A DNA stretch of 64,000 nucleotides, from positions 4,898,001-4,962,000 of the forward strand of contig OY821751.1 in assembly GCA_963682055.1 (NCBI GenBank), given 5' to 3'. Below the pieces are notes generated by a model that ran no database searches, was not told the DNA's origin, and was given only the letters and a program-made list of their open reading frames with translations. Both the position numbers and the translations under genes were made by a program. Source of the stretch: Primula veris. Its lineage: Eukaryota > Streptophyta > Magnoliopsida > Ericales > Primulaceae. Numbering within the stretch: the stretch's first letter is position 1; each line of letters opens with the position of its first letter. Shown one piece after another: positions 45,955 through 55,618 of the stretch.

Positions 45955-46531
45955 CCTTCCCCCTTCTTTTTTTTTATCTCTCTCTGCTTTTCCCCATCTT
46001 TTCCCATCTCTTCTCTTTCTATACTTTTTCAGTCTCTCTTCTCTCTATCCTCCATTTTCTTCTTACTATCTCTTCCTAGGTCTTTCTTTTTCTTCTTTTT
46101 GTTTTGTTTCTTTTACGTCCTTTTTATTTGTCTGTTTCCTTCATTTCTTCTTCCTCTGCTCTTTCTCTTTCTTTTTTTCTTCTTTTCTCAGTTTCCCTCA
46201 TTTCTTCGTCTTCCTCTTTTGTGTTTCTCTTTTTTTTTTTTTATACTCTGTTCTCTCTACTTTTCATTCTTTTCTTTTTCCTCTTTTCTGCACCACTATG
46301 ATGTTACAATCAGCCCTGTGATCCTAAGGGTTTTTGTGTTACATCTAGGGTTTTTGTCATTTTTCTTTTCGACTCTTCTTTCTTATCACTTCTTCTTTTC
46401 TTGCACTCTTCTTCTTTTCCTCTTCTTGCTTTTCCTTTCTCTTTCTTCTTACTTTTTCTTTTTGGCGTCTCCTGCTCACTTGGTCAGCTTATATAGTTGA
46501 TCATTTGCCCGATCTTCTGTACTAACTCTTC
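45955..46531 (+). other. Pyrimidine-rich tract
   Basis: More than 500 bp of almost pure TTTCTTC-type sequence on the plus strand, thus purine-rich on the element's sense strand. Frames through it read Phe/Ser/Leu only and are composition artefacts. Confidence 0.7.
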
Positions 46532-46722
46532 TCGGACGTAATAGATCTTCTTTTCGGATGTAATAGATTTCCTTTTCGGATGTACTAGACTTTCTTTTCG
46601 GATGTAATAGATTTTCTTTTCGGATGTAATAGATTTCCTTTTCGGATGTACTAGATTTCCTTTTCGGATGTACTAGACTTTCTTTTTGGATGCAATAAAT
46701 TTCTTTTCGGATGTAATAAACA
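46532..46722. repeat. ~21-bp tandem repeat (CTTTTCGGATGTAATAGATT)
   Basis: About nine head-to-tail units of 20-22 bp, alternating GTAATAGAT and GTACTAGA(C/T) variants. Located between antisense genes 3 and 4. Confidence 0.85.
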
Positions 46723-46978
46723 ATGATATATCCCATCTTTATTTATGAAAAGTATTTTTGCCCCTTTATTTTTGCACTTCTTTTTATATTGCACCTGTGG
46801 TTTGTTGTTTGTCGGGAAGTTAGATATTTGAATATCTCGTCTTTTATTTCCTTCTGTACTGTTGTATCAGATGTCAGTAGATGTCCCCACCTCTGTCGTA
46901 TATAGTTGCATGCTCCCTAGTAGGTCAGGAATATGCATGCTCCCTAGTAGGTCAGGAATATGCAAGATATCTCCGTTC

Positions 46979-46986
46979 TATAAGTA
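46979..46986 (+). promoter_or_regulatory. TATA-like box of antisense gene 4
   Basis: TATAAGTA lies 106 bp upstream of the ATG at 47085. Just upstream a 27-bp block (CATGCTCCCTAGTAGGTCAG and on) is duplicated. Confidence 0.45.
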
Positions 46987-47084
46987 CTTCTCTTTTCTTT
47001 GGTATTTTATCATCTCTCATTTTTCTTTTTGCTTCTCTCTTCCTCAGCCCTTTATTTTCTTCCGTACTACTACAATTTCCCAGA

Positions 47085-47564
47085 ATGTCTAGACCTGTGG
47101 TGAGATATCATGCTCAGCTGAAGGGCTTGGACACTGAGGTATCTCGGGTTCGCCGTCGGATGGCAAGGCTTGAGAAAGAGTATGGCGTTTTGGCCTTGAG
47201 CTTGTTCGGCTCTTATCCCGAAGAGACGGGGAAGTGGACCGAGATCTCGGCACTGAGTCGCCAGCTCGATCACTTGTTGTTACAGAGAAACCATCTGGCC
47301 AACTCCTGGTATGATGCCGAGGAGATTTGGGACCATTCTCAAGATGAGTTTGACAACTCTCCTCAAGGCCTAGCTAGCATAATGGTAAAGAATGCTCGGC
47401 TCGTGGAGTGCGTCAGGGTTCTCACTACGGAAAACAATAGGCTCTCCTCGGAGAATGACAATTTGGTAGCCATGAACGATTCCTACCAAGCTCGGTTGAA
47501 TTGTTCTGCTCGTTTTGCTTTCTCTCGGTCTGGCAGTTCGATTTTCCCCCCCATTGATCCTTAG
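47085..47564 (+). CDS. Antisense gene 4: 159-residue helical protein
   Basis: Intact from ATG (MSRPVVRYHAQLKGLD) to TAG. Residues 10-35 and 95-135 are coiled-coil-like (VSRVRRRMARLEKEY; VECVRVLTTENNRLSSENDN). A middle segment rich in Trp, Asp and Ser separates them. The C terminus ends in Pro-rich FPPIDP. I recognise no domain. The same-frame upstream region has no support as coding. The design (short leader, TATA box, coiled coil, low-complexity tail) matches its neighbours. Confidence 0.6.
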   Translation: MSRPVVRYHAQLKGLDTEVSRVRRRMARLEKEYGVLALSLFGSYPEETGKWTEISALSRQLDHLLLQRNHLANSWYDAEEIWDHSQDEFDNSPQGLASIMVKNARLVECVRVLTTENNRLSSENDNLVAMNDSYQARLNCSARFAFSRSGSSIFPPIDP

Positions 47565-47707
47565 ATTGGGCTGGTTTTCTTATGTATTTCCCCTTTTTCA
47601 ATTTGTGTTTTGTTTTCTGTATTTGATGAATCAGTTGTATCCTCTCGTATCTCGTGCCTGTCTTGTGAACCATTGTAACGCTTTGTACTTTGTGCCTTTT
47701 GATTCTC

Positions 47708-47715
47708 TATAAATG
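47708..47715 (+). promoter_or_regulatory. TATA box of antisense gene 5
   Basis: TATAAATG lies 81 bp upstream of the ATG at 47796, in CTCTATAAATGCTCCC. Confidence 0.6.
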
Positions 47716-47795
47716 CTCCCTATTGCCTGTATCTCATTACCAATTTCTACCTCTCTCTTGTTTTATAATTTGCTTCTAACTTGCTTTTGCGTGAG

Positions 47796-48158
47796 ATGGC
47801 TCCCATCACTAGGTCTGCCTCCAAAAAGAAAGCCCTTATGGAGGAGGAGCCTACTTTTTTGCTACCTCGTCCCCCTGACTTTGGGGAGGAGGATTTGACT
47901 CCTCTTCAACTAAAAGAAATTGAGATGTCATGGCTGAAACATGATCTCATGTGTGCTCGGACTGAAGCGAGGAGGTTTAAACAATATTGGGACGAGGAGG
48001 GCACTGCTCGTTTCAAGGCCGAGCAAAAATGCGAGTCTCAGTCTTACGCCTTGAAACAGGCTGAGATGGCGATTTCTCATTTGGTTAGGGAGAAGGAGCG
48101 TCTAGAGGAACTTTTGGCGAAGAGGGATGTTGCTATGGGGGATAGTTCGAAAAAGTAG
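47796..48158 (+). CDS. Antisense gene 5: 120-residue coiled-coil protein
   Basis: Intact from ATG (MAPITRSASKKK) to TAG. The basic N terminus looks like a possible nuclear signal. An acidic Pro-rich stretch follows, then residues 45-112 form a charged helix (LKHDLMCARTEARRFKQYW; ISHLVREKERLEELLAKRD). TATA box upstream and AATAAA at 48214-48219, 56 bp after the stop, make this the clearest self-contained transcription unit of the cluster. No known domain; function unknown. Confidence 0.65.
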   Translation: MAPITRSASKKKALMEEEPTFLLPRPPDFGEEDLTPLQLKEIEMSWLKHDLMCARTEARRFKQYWDEEGTARFKAEQKCESQSYALKQAEMAISHLVREKERLEELLAKRDVAMGDSSKK

Positions 48159-48213
48159 GATGGGTGTATTTTCTTTTTCTGTTGTATTTTTTGTGTTTCC
48201 TCCTTTGTGGATG

Positions 48214-48219
48214 AATAAA
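48214..48219 (+). terminator. Poly(A) signal after antisense gene 5
   Basis: AATAAA 56 bp after the gene 5 stop. Confidence 0.5.
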
Positions 48220-48877
48220 ACTTGTCTTGCACTTGATTCTGTCCTATTTTATTTCCTGTTTGCTTCACTCTTTTATGTTGATATCATTTGATGTCCCTCA
48301 GCATACACCGAACAATATGCCCGGTTATCCCCCCGGAGAGCGTTGGTAGACTTGATGCTCCCTGCCGTCAAGCTAGAAACGGTCTTCGTCCACCTTGTTC
48401 GGTGTGCCCTTTGGGTAAGAATTGGTTTGGCGTCGAGGAACTTTAATCGGGGGACATTCTCGGTGTGATAATAGTGGTAGCGTATGTGGGAAGCTTGTCG
48501 TGGTAGGGTCCACTGGCCGTTTATTTAGGTGTAATGATGTGAACTGCCTTGGGTAATGGGATACGCGCTGACGTGGCGAAATCTGGAGCGTTTATATGTT
48601 AAAAATAGCAGCGGTTGTTGACTTTTGGATGGTTGGAAAAAAAGGTAAACCTCTGTTACACGAAATGACGGTTATTATTTTATTCTTTTTGTGATTCCAC
48701 TCCTTTCTACTGTGCCAAGTAATCCTTTTTTATTTTTATCACAGAATTTGCTGAAGAAAATATCTCTCTCTCTAAAGCATATTCTTCCCGCCAAAAAGGA
48801 AAAGAGTTCGGCCGCTTGATCTAGGGTTTCGTGGTTTTGTTGGAAGACTTGCTGCGGTGCGCGCTTGCTTGCTCATA

Positions 48878-51375
48878 ATGATTACTGTAAGTGATTTTTC
48901 GTTCTCCCCCCTTCCCTTTTTTAGGAGTTGTATTTGATTTGTCGTTGTGGTCATAGGTGTGGCGTTGGTATATGGTTCAGGTTATCTATATATGTCTGAT
49001 GATTGTTATGTATCTGGTTAATGCGAGTGGGGGGGGGGTGGTGGTGCTCGTTATATTGATGTGGTTCTTGTTTGTGTATTTGGTTAGTATATTGATGGAC
49101 TTTTGATGATGTTTGGATAGGAAATTCTGAGCCAAAGTGTGGCCCAAGTTGGCACATTCGTAGAAAAGGATTTTAAGGAGCTTGCCGGAATACCTGACAA
49201 CATACATATCCGGCTTCCTATTTCTGACGAGGAGGTGCTGGGATTTGTTCCTGCCGGCGAGGTGGCCGTGCGCTCTTCGGCATTTTTTACTGGGGGTCTT
49301 CGACTTCCTTTTACAAACTGGGTGGCTTCGTTCTTTGAGGCCGTCCAGATTGCTCCAGCCCAACTGGCCTTAAATAGTTACCGTACTCTAAACGGTATTC
49401 AAAGGTTATCGGAGTTGGCCGGGATACCGATTGAATTGAAGGACGTCTTCGGAGTCTACAGTCTGAGCTTTGAGCGTCGCAGCTCGTATCTGAAAACCCA
49501 GCGTACCTATTGCCGGCTTGTTATCGGTTTGCCGGATACCAACAAAGAGCGCAATCTTGGTATCGTGATAGCTTCTGGTGAATGGGGCCGTCCGGGACAC
49601 CAGATTCCTGGACCGGCCACCAACGCTCCCCCTATGCCCGACCTCGGCGCTCCCAATATGGAGGCTCTGTTAGCTCTTTGGAAATGGTGGGGGCCGGGAC
49701 CGATGCCGGATCCGGCGAGTCGTACTGCTCCGATGCTGCTCGGGTTGCCTATGGGGTCGGTGACCAAGGGGAATCCTGCGCCCGAGATCCCCAAAGAGCC
49801 CGAGGAAGAGTTCTTGAAAGTGGTCCGGGCTCGAAGTGCTGCTCGGCTCGGGAAGAAGCTCGTTCGGTCTAAGCGTTATGCGTCTGACCCTGTTGGTGGA
49901 GGAACGAAGAGGGCCAGGGGAACCGATACATCGGTTACCAAGGAGGCTGATATCGTTGGCTCGGGCGAGGGGGCGGTTGCTGCCGCCGAAGGGGATACCG
50001 CCGAGGATGTCTCTGCGCCGGGCGAGGTATGTGTATATGTATTATGATTTTCTTGTCTTTTGGATATCGGTTTGGTCGCTAGTGCTTTGCTTTATTAGTT
50101 ATCTTGTTTCAGCTACTGACTTCTCCATTGGTTACCCTCGCGCTTGCCCGATCGATGGGTATTGTTGTGTTTCAGGGGTCGGTCGTTAGCCTGTTCGGAC
50201 ATATCAACATGCTGGTGGCTATGGGGAAGGAGACGATGACCCTGCCTGCGGGCTCGCCTGTCCTTGCCGAGGCCGCGTTGAACCTGTCTGGTATCTCGCC
50301 CAGCCGTACAGAGGATGTAATCGAACGCAGGACCCCTGAGACTAATGCTCCAGAGGAGGAGGCGGTCGAGGAAGTGGATATGGAAGGCGGCGAAGAGAGT
50401 GCCGATGATGTTGTGACGGGTGGCGAGGATGAGGCTCTCGATGGATCCGAGAAGGTGTTGGTTGACGGGGTTGCAATGACCCGTTATATTGACCGATGTA
50501 GGGGTGAGCTGCTGGAGCAACCGCGAATCTTGAAGATGGGGTATACGGCTCTGAAACCCCTTGCGTTCAAGGATGCAGAAAGACTAGCTGCTCAACCTAC
50601 AATGTCGGTTATAGAGCAGGCCCACGCGGATGCGCTGAGGGTACGTGGGGCTCGTATTTCGCTATATAGGTCGGGTACCTGTATTCTGTTTAGAATCTAA
50701 TGTTTTGAAGTGCAGATTGCTTTGAGTACCGTGGCGCTACGGGATCAGCTGGGAGCTCTAGGGGCTGAGAAAGAGAAGCTGGTGGCCGAGAAGAACGCCA
50801 TAGTCGAGGAGAACGAGCAGAAGATAAAGGATCTGCTTGCGGCTTTCGAGGTCGAGAAAGAGAAATTGGTCGCCGTGAATAAAACCCTGGGCGAGAATTA
50901 TGACAAGCTGTCGGTGGACTTTCTGCACCTGACCGAGGATGTCGATAAATAGAGGGCGGAAAAAGAGTGCATGGTCGTTAAGTACGGCGAACTAGAGGAG
51001 GAGAACTTGCTCCTGGCAGAGGACGTGGAAACCGAGAAGGCTAAGGTGACTGCCCTGAAAACGGCACACGCGGAGGAGCGGACAAAGTTAGCAATGATGG
51101 CCAACTTCTCCGTATACTGTGCTCATGTGCGGGCGCTCAATTTTGCAAATGTTCCTTTGTCGGATAGGGCGTGGTCGGAGTTGGTGTATCCGTGCCCGCA
51201 TGGTGCACCGCCGAAACCCTTGGACTGGGCGAATCTTCGTGAAGAAGAGCTTCCTCGGCTACCGGGACAGACAATTTCGACAGCACTGCGTCCTCACTCT
51301 ATGTCGGACCCGTCCACTCCTCGACCGGATGCTACTGTTGTGCCCCCACCAGTATCTCCTCAGGTGGAACCTTGA
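48878..51375 (+). pseudogene. Antisense gene 6: spliced PF04195-like protein, one in-frame stop
   Basis: Predicted exons: 48878-48886 (ATG ATT ACT|gtaagt), 49121-50026, 50176-50640 (or from 50113) and 50716-51375. All junctions are GT-AG, phase 0 and keep one frame (about 679 codons). In exon 2, LRLPFTNWVASFFEAVQIAP and following residues resemble the plant 'putative gypsy-type transposon' domain (PF04195), known from antisense genes of Tat elements such as Grande. Basic Arg/Lys motifs (RLGKKLVRSKR) and acidic tracts follow. Exon 4 begins with a long coiled coil (KEKLVAEKNAIVEENEQK). TAG at 50950-50952 interrupts it; the same frame then reads 140 further codons of matching style, so this is a point nonsense mutation or a readthrough site. 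Function unknown; expression is antisense to gag-pol. Confidence 0.72.
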
Positions 51376-51568
51376 CTATCTTTCTAGCAGTATGTATTTT
51401 TTTTTTGGTCCCTTGTGTATCTAGAAACAGATTCTTTTGGGGAAGTGATAACATAGGTACTGTGTTTTATTTCTGTTGGGCTTTCTTGGGTTAATTTCTT
51501 TTGATGGTCGTCATATTTTGAAGGATGTGAAAACAAAATATTGTCAGGTACCAAACAACCCCCTTGCC

Positions 51569-52141
51569 ATGGTGGTCTGGACCTCGCCTAGTCGTAGTGT
51601 AGGTGACGTAATAGAAGATTTGGAAAGATCTAAGGCGTCCCTTACCACGAAATTGACTTGTGCTTGTCAGGAAATCGAGGGTCTGAATATTCATATTTCC
51701 AACTTGGCAATTCGGTTACGTGATTTGGGAGAGAAATTTAGTAAAAAGACCGCCCATTATACGGCAAACAAGGGTAAAGCGAAGGAACTTCTCGGTGCCC
51801 TACGACGTTCCCGTGATGAAGCCCGAGGTCGTGTGACGTGCTTGAACTTGGTCCTTGGGGCCGTTTTCGAGGACGCGGACCTGCTGCTATCCTTTGCCAA
51901 AGCGTATTGGGCCCGAGCTCGCGCTTTAGAGGTGCTTGAGCATATAAAAGGAATGAGTGGTGTATCCCGGGCAGAGCGCATGGTTGATGCGAAGGCCGGG
52001 GTAACTGAAACCACTGTCGCCTTGAACCGAATCGAGGCGGTCATTCGTGAGCGTTTGGGGACGCAAATTAATTCATTGCGAGATATTCATTTTGCCGATG
52101 TAGTAGAGACTTCGGCGTCTGTTGAGGGGTTGTCGGATTAA
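51569..52141 (+). CDS. Antisense gene 7: 190-residue helical protein
   Basis: Open from ATG 51569 (MVVWTSPSRSVGDV) to TAA. The frame is also open upstream to 51476 without ATG, and CAGGTACC at 51545 could be a splice acceptor, so the true start may lie in an upstream exon. The body is almost entirely alpha-helical with coiled-coil spacing (VIEDLERSKASLTTKL; LNIHISNLAIRLRDLGEKF) and Arg-rich helices in the centre. No recognised domain and no stop or frameshift. Confidence 0.55.
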   Translation: MVVWTSPSRSVGDVIEDLERSKASLTTKLTCACQEIEGLNIHISNLAIRLRDLGEKFSKKTAHYTANKGKAKELLGALRRSRDEARGRVTCLNLVLGAVFEDADLLLSFAKAYWARARALEVLEHIKGMSGVSRAERMVDAKAGVTETTVALNRIEAVIRERLGTQINSLRDIHFADVVETSASVEGLSD

Positions 52142-52219
52142 TAAAGTAGCTTGTTTTGTCGTTTTTCTTGTAGCTTGTATAAAAAATTCTCTCTCTTTTT
52201 TTTTTTTTGTAGCTTCCTT

Positions 52220-52289
52220 TTTTTTTTTTTTTTTTTTTTTTTTGTATATTCATCTCTTCTCATTCTTCCCCCCCCCCCCCCCCCCCCCC
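52220..52289. repeat. Homopolymer runs T(23) and C(20)
   Basis: Long T and C runs lie between antisense genes 7 and 8. Their lengths are liable to assembly error. Confidence 0.85.
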
Positions 52290-52316
52290 TCTTTTTTTTT
52301 ATAGGCACATGCTACT

Positions 52317-52955
52317 ATGTCGCACCAGGCTGGTTCTCCATGCCTAGTTAACCCGGGGTTAGGACCTACTGGTGCTGCCCGGGACGAGGTCTCATCTGGT
52401 GCGGCTAGTGAGGTGCCTGACAGGTGGCCCTACATTGTTTTGATGAGCAAAAATGTCAAATTGACCGACCAATGTGCTCGACTGCGGACCAAGCTGAAAA
52501 CCCAGGCGGCCTTTTTTCGAGAATACGTTCGCCGTGCCGAGCATACTGTTGAGGTTCAGGAGCGTCGTTTGGATCGATATTGGCGTGCAAAGGACAAGTA
52601 CTTCGGTAAATTAAAGTTGCTTGTGACCAAGGCCAACGTGTTGGTGAAGTATTTCCGTTTGTCCCGTGCCAGATACGATGCTTCCGCAGCTATGATCGAA
52701 GCTCGCCGTAACCTCTCCTTTGACGATGATCGCCGTAAAGCGGCCTCGGATGCTCACGAGTTCGCGAAAGAAGCCGAGTTCAACGCGCGTCTTCAGACGC
52801 TGACTTGTGTTGGGGCTCATACGACCAATTTTTATGCCCTCATTTCTGAGGAGCGTTTTGATGGTGATGAGTCTGATGGGTACACAACGACGGATGACGA
52901 AGAGATTGAGCTCGGTCAATTACCGTCGTGCTCCTCCTGCAGTAGCTCTTCTTAA
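52317..52955 (+). CDS. Antisense gene 8: 212-residue protein with Ser/Cys tail
   Basis: Intact from ATG (MSHQAGSPCLVNPG) to TAA. A Gly/Ser-rich N terminus leads into a long basic helix (residues 45-160: CARLRTKLKTQAAFFREYV; LDRYWRAKDKYFGKLKLLV). An acidic DGDESDGYTTTDDEE segment and a Ser/Cys tail follow. No domain recognised. It is the last frame of the antisense series; its 3' end faces the 3' end of gag-pol across the tandem array. Confidence 0.6.
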   Translation: MSHQAGSPCLVNPGLGPTGAARDEVSSGAASEVPDRWPYIVLMSKNVKLTDQCARLRTKLKTQAAFFREYVRRAEHTVEVQERRLDRYWRAKDKYFGKLKLLVTKANVLVKYFRLSRARYDASAAMIEARRNLSFDDDRRKAASDAHEFAKEAEFNARLQTLTCVGAHTTNFYALISEERFDGDESDGYTTTDDEEIELGQLPSCSSCSSSS

Positions 52956-53248
52956 ATGAATCTCTTTAGTGTCGATAATCTTCTTGTTGCCTCCGTAATG
53001 CGGGCGAGGACTATTTATGTTATTTCTTTGTTCCTGTTTTGTACCTTTCCATTGCCGTATTGCTATTTGATTGATTGGATCGATTTTTCCTTGCTAAATC
53101 ATTTGTTATTTCGTTATTCCTGTTTTGGAGATGCTTCTTGTTGATATTTCGTTGTTTAGATTGATTCTCCTTCATTGTTTTAGCCAATTTGTATTGTATC
53201 GCCGCCGTAATGTGAACCTGAATAATTCCTTGCATTGTACCTGCATAT

Positions 53249-53950
53249 GAATTTCATAGTATTCCTAGGCGTTCCTTTGAAAACACGCCATGTTGGGAAT
53301 TTCATAGTATTCCTAGGCACTTCGGCCATGTTGGGAATTTCATAGTATTCCTAGGCGTTCCTTCGGTAACACGCCATGTTGGGAATTTCATAGTATTCCT
53401 AGGCGTTCCTTCGGTAACACGCCATGTTGGGAATTTCATAGTATTCCTAGGCACTTCGGCCATGTTGGGAATTTCATAGTATTCCTAGGCGTTTCTTCGG
53501 TAACACGCCATGTTGGGAATTTCATAGTATTCCTAGGCACTTCGGCCATGTTGGGAATTTCATAGTATTCCTAGGCGTTCCTTCGGTAACACGCCATTTA
53601 CGGAATTTCATAGTATTCCTAGGCACTTCGGCCATGTTGGGAATTTCATAGTATTCCTAGGCACTTCGGCCATGTTGGGAATTTCATAGTATTCCTAGGC
53701 GTTCCTTCGGTAACACGCCATTTACGGAATTTCATAGTATTCCTAGGCACTTCGGCCATGTTGGGAATTTCATAGTATTCCTAGGCGTTCCTTCGGTAAC
53801 ACGCCATTTACGGAATTTCATAGTATTCCTAGGCACTTCGGCCATGTTGGGAATTTCATAGTATTCCTAGGCGTTCCTTCGGTAACACGCCATTTACGGA
53901 ATTTCATAGTATTCCTAGGCACTTCGGCCATGTTGGGAATTTCATAGTAT
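53249..53950. repeat. Tandem array of a 22-bp core with two alternating spacers
   Basis: The core TTTCATAGTATTCCTAGGC (with leading GAA) occurs 16 times followed by either a long tail (GTTCCTTCGGTAACACGCCA plus TGTTGG or TTTACG; 8 copies) or a short tail (ACTTCGGCCATGTTGG; 8 copies), then once more truncated. The order is mostly L-S alternation. It lies between the 3' ends of antisense gene 8 and gag-pol. Tat elements are known for variable tandem repeats between pol and the 3' LTR. Confidence 0.95.
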
Positions 53951-53973
53951 TAGTAGACAACATGACAATATAT

Positions 53974-53979
53974 TTTATT
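53974..53979 (-). terminator. Possible poly(A) signal after gag-pol
   Basis: AATAAA on the minus strand, 83 bp beyond the end of the integrase frame and just before the tandem array. If used, gag-pol RNA would end before the antisense cluster. Confidence 0.35.
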
Positions 53980-54061
53980 CATTCAAAAGAAGAAAGATAA
54001 TGCCATTAAGCAAGAAGGGTAAGGTAGCACCTGTAAATTGTACTTGTATTCGGAGGATTGC

Positions 54062-55618
54062 CTATACGTAGTACTTCTTTAGGTTAGCCACATTCCAAGA
54101 ATTCTTTTCCCCTCGGCCGTTGGCGAACAAGACGCTTTTGATTTTGTAAGAGACTGGACTTGTTTGCTTGACGATTTCGTATGGGCCTTCCCAGGTAGGG
54201 CTTAGCTTGCCATGTATTTCGTTGCGGGTATAGGACCGGTCACTCGTCGCAGCAAGCACCAGTTCTCCCTACCATGAATTCTTTGGACCCTTTTACTCTC
54301 TTGTCATAGGTTTGCTTCACGCTTTGTTGGTACTTAGCTAGGGTAAGGGGCCGCTATCTCTCGTTTCTCGTCTATCATGTCGAGCTCTTCTCTCATTCGT
54401 TGTTCATTGTTTCCTTGCTCGACCAACGTCGTTCGGAGCATGGGTATCCCGATCTCTGTCGGTATGATGGCCTCAACACCGTATGCTAAGCTAAACGGGG
54501 TTTCCTTGGTGCCCGTCTTGGGTGTAGTTCGGCACGACCATAAAACGTTGAGTAGCCGCTCGGGCCACCTCCCCTTTGCCTGTTCAAGGGTGGTCTTGAT
54601 GCCGTCTAATATTGTTCGGTTTGACACTTTTGGCTTGCCCGTTTCCTTGTGGGTATGTCGGCGTCGAATAGAATTTTCGGATACCGAGTTCCTCGTACCA
54701 CAGCTGTAAATTGGCATCTTTGAACTGGGTTCCGTTGTCGGCGACTATAGCGTACGGTATACCGAACCTAGTTATGATGTATTCCCAAACGAATTGTTTG
54801 ACGTTGCTGGCTTTGATTTCTCGGAGGGGTTTGGCTTCGACCCATTTGGTGAAATAATCAGTCGCAACGATCAGATATTCCACAGTTCCCAGGTGCTCTT
54901 GGGAGTTTACCGACCAAATCAATTGCCCATTGAGCGAGACGGCCATGGTGCCGATACCGGGGGTCATCATAGATGAAGGGAGCCGTGGTATCTTGGCGAA
55001 TCGTTGGCACTTGTCGCATCGTTGGACGTACGCATCGGCGTCTCGCTTGATATAGGGCCACCAATATCCTTGGGTCACTGCCTTGTTTGCAAGGGATCGC
55101 CCCTTTGATGTGTGCTCCGCAAGATCCTTCGTGGATTTCCTCCAAGACCGGCAGTTGTAGTCTCGGTCGGGACGCACAGTAGATGGGGTCCCCAGTAACT
55201 GGATTTGTATAGTTTATCGTCCTCGGATAGCCAGAAGCGAGGGAGCTTTTCTTGTAATTTTCAGTGCTTTTATCTTGTCGGCCGGAAGCGTTCCACTTCG
55301 CAGATAATGGGTCATGTCCTCCATCCAACCTAGTTCGTACTGTATCGACGTCACCCGGCCTACCCTTTTTATTATGCTCGGGGTCGGCAGTAGTTCCACT
55401 TGTGATCGACCGGGTGCCGGTCAATGTTAATGTCGAGGCTAGGGTAGCCAAGGCATCGGCATGTGCATTTTCGGTGCGATTGATTCTTACTAATTCGCAC
55501 TGTTCGAAGGTTGCCATCAAGCTTTGGACTCTCTCTTGGTAGAGGATCATTCTATCATCTTTCGCTTGGTACTCGCCGATGGCTTGATTGACGATGAGCA
55601 TGGAGTCTGAGCTTGCAA
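54062..55618 (-). pseudogene. Gypsy integrase region, frameshifted
   Basis: Integrase pieces occur in at least three frames: an H2C2-type zinc region (CDKCQRFAKIPR, about 55030), catalytic core with DYFTKWVEA, VADNGTQF and YPQGNGQA (about 54870-54630), then a C-terminal part with LSPTWEGPYEI and the end NLKKYYV at 54062. Switches near 55175, 54680 and 54290 show small indels. The enzyme would catalyse cDNA insertion; as it stands it cannot be made as one chain. Confidence 0.85.

Noticed and set aside
45908..46500. Phe/Ser-rich plus-strand frames of 65-137 codons
   Set aside because: They follow from the pyrimidine-rich tract, not from coding selection.
53249..53950. CRISPR-like pattern of a constant core and intervening segments
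   Set aside because: The intervening segments are only two sequences repeated over and over, not unique spacers, and the context is a plant retrotransposon.
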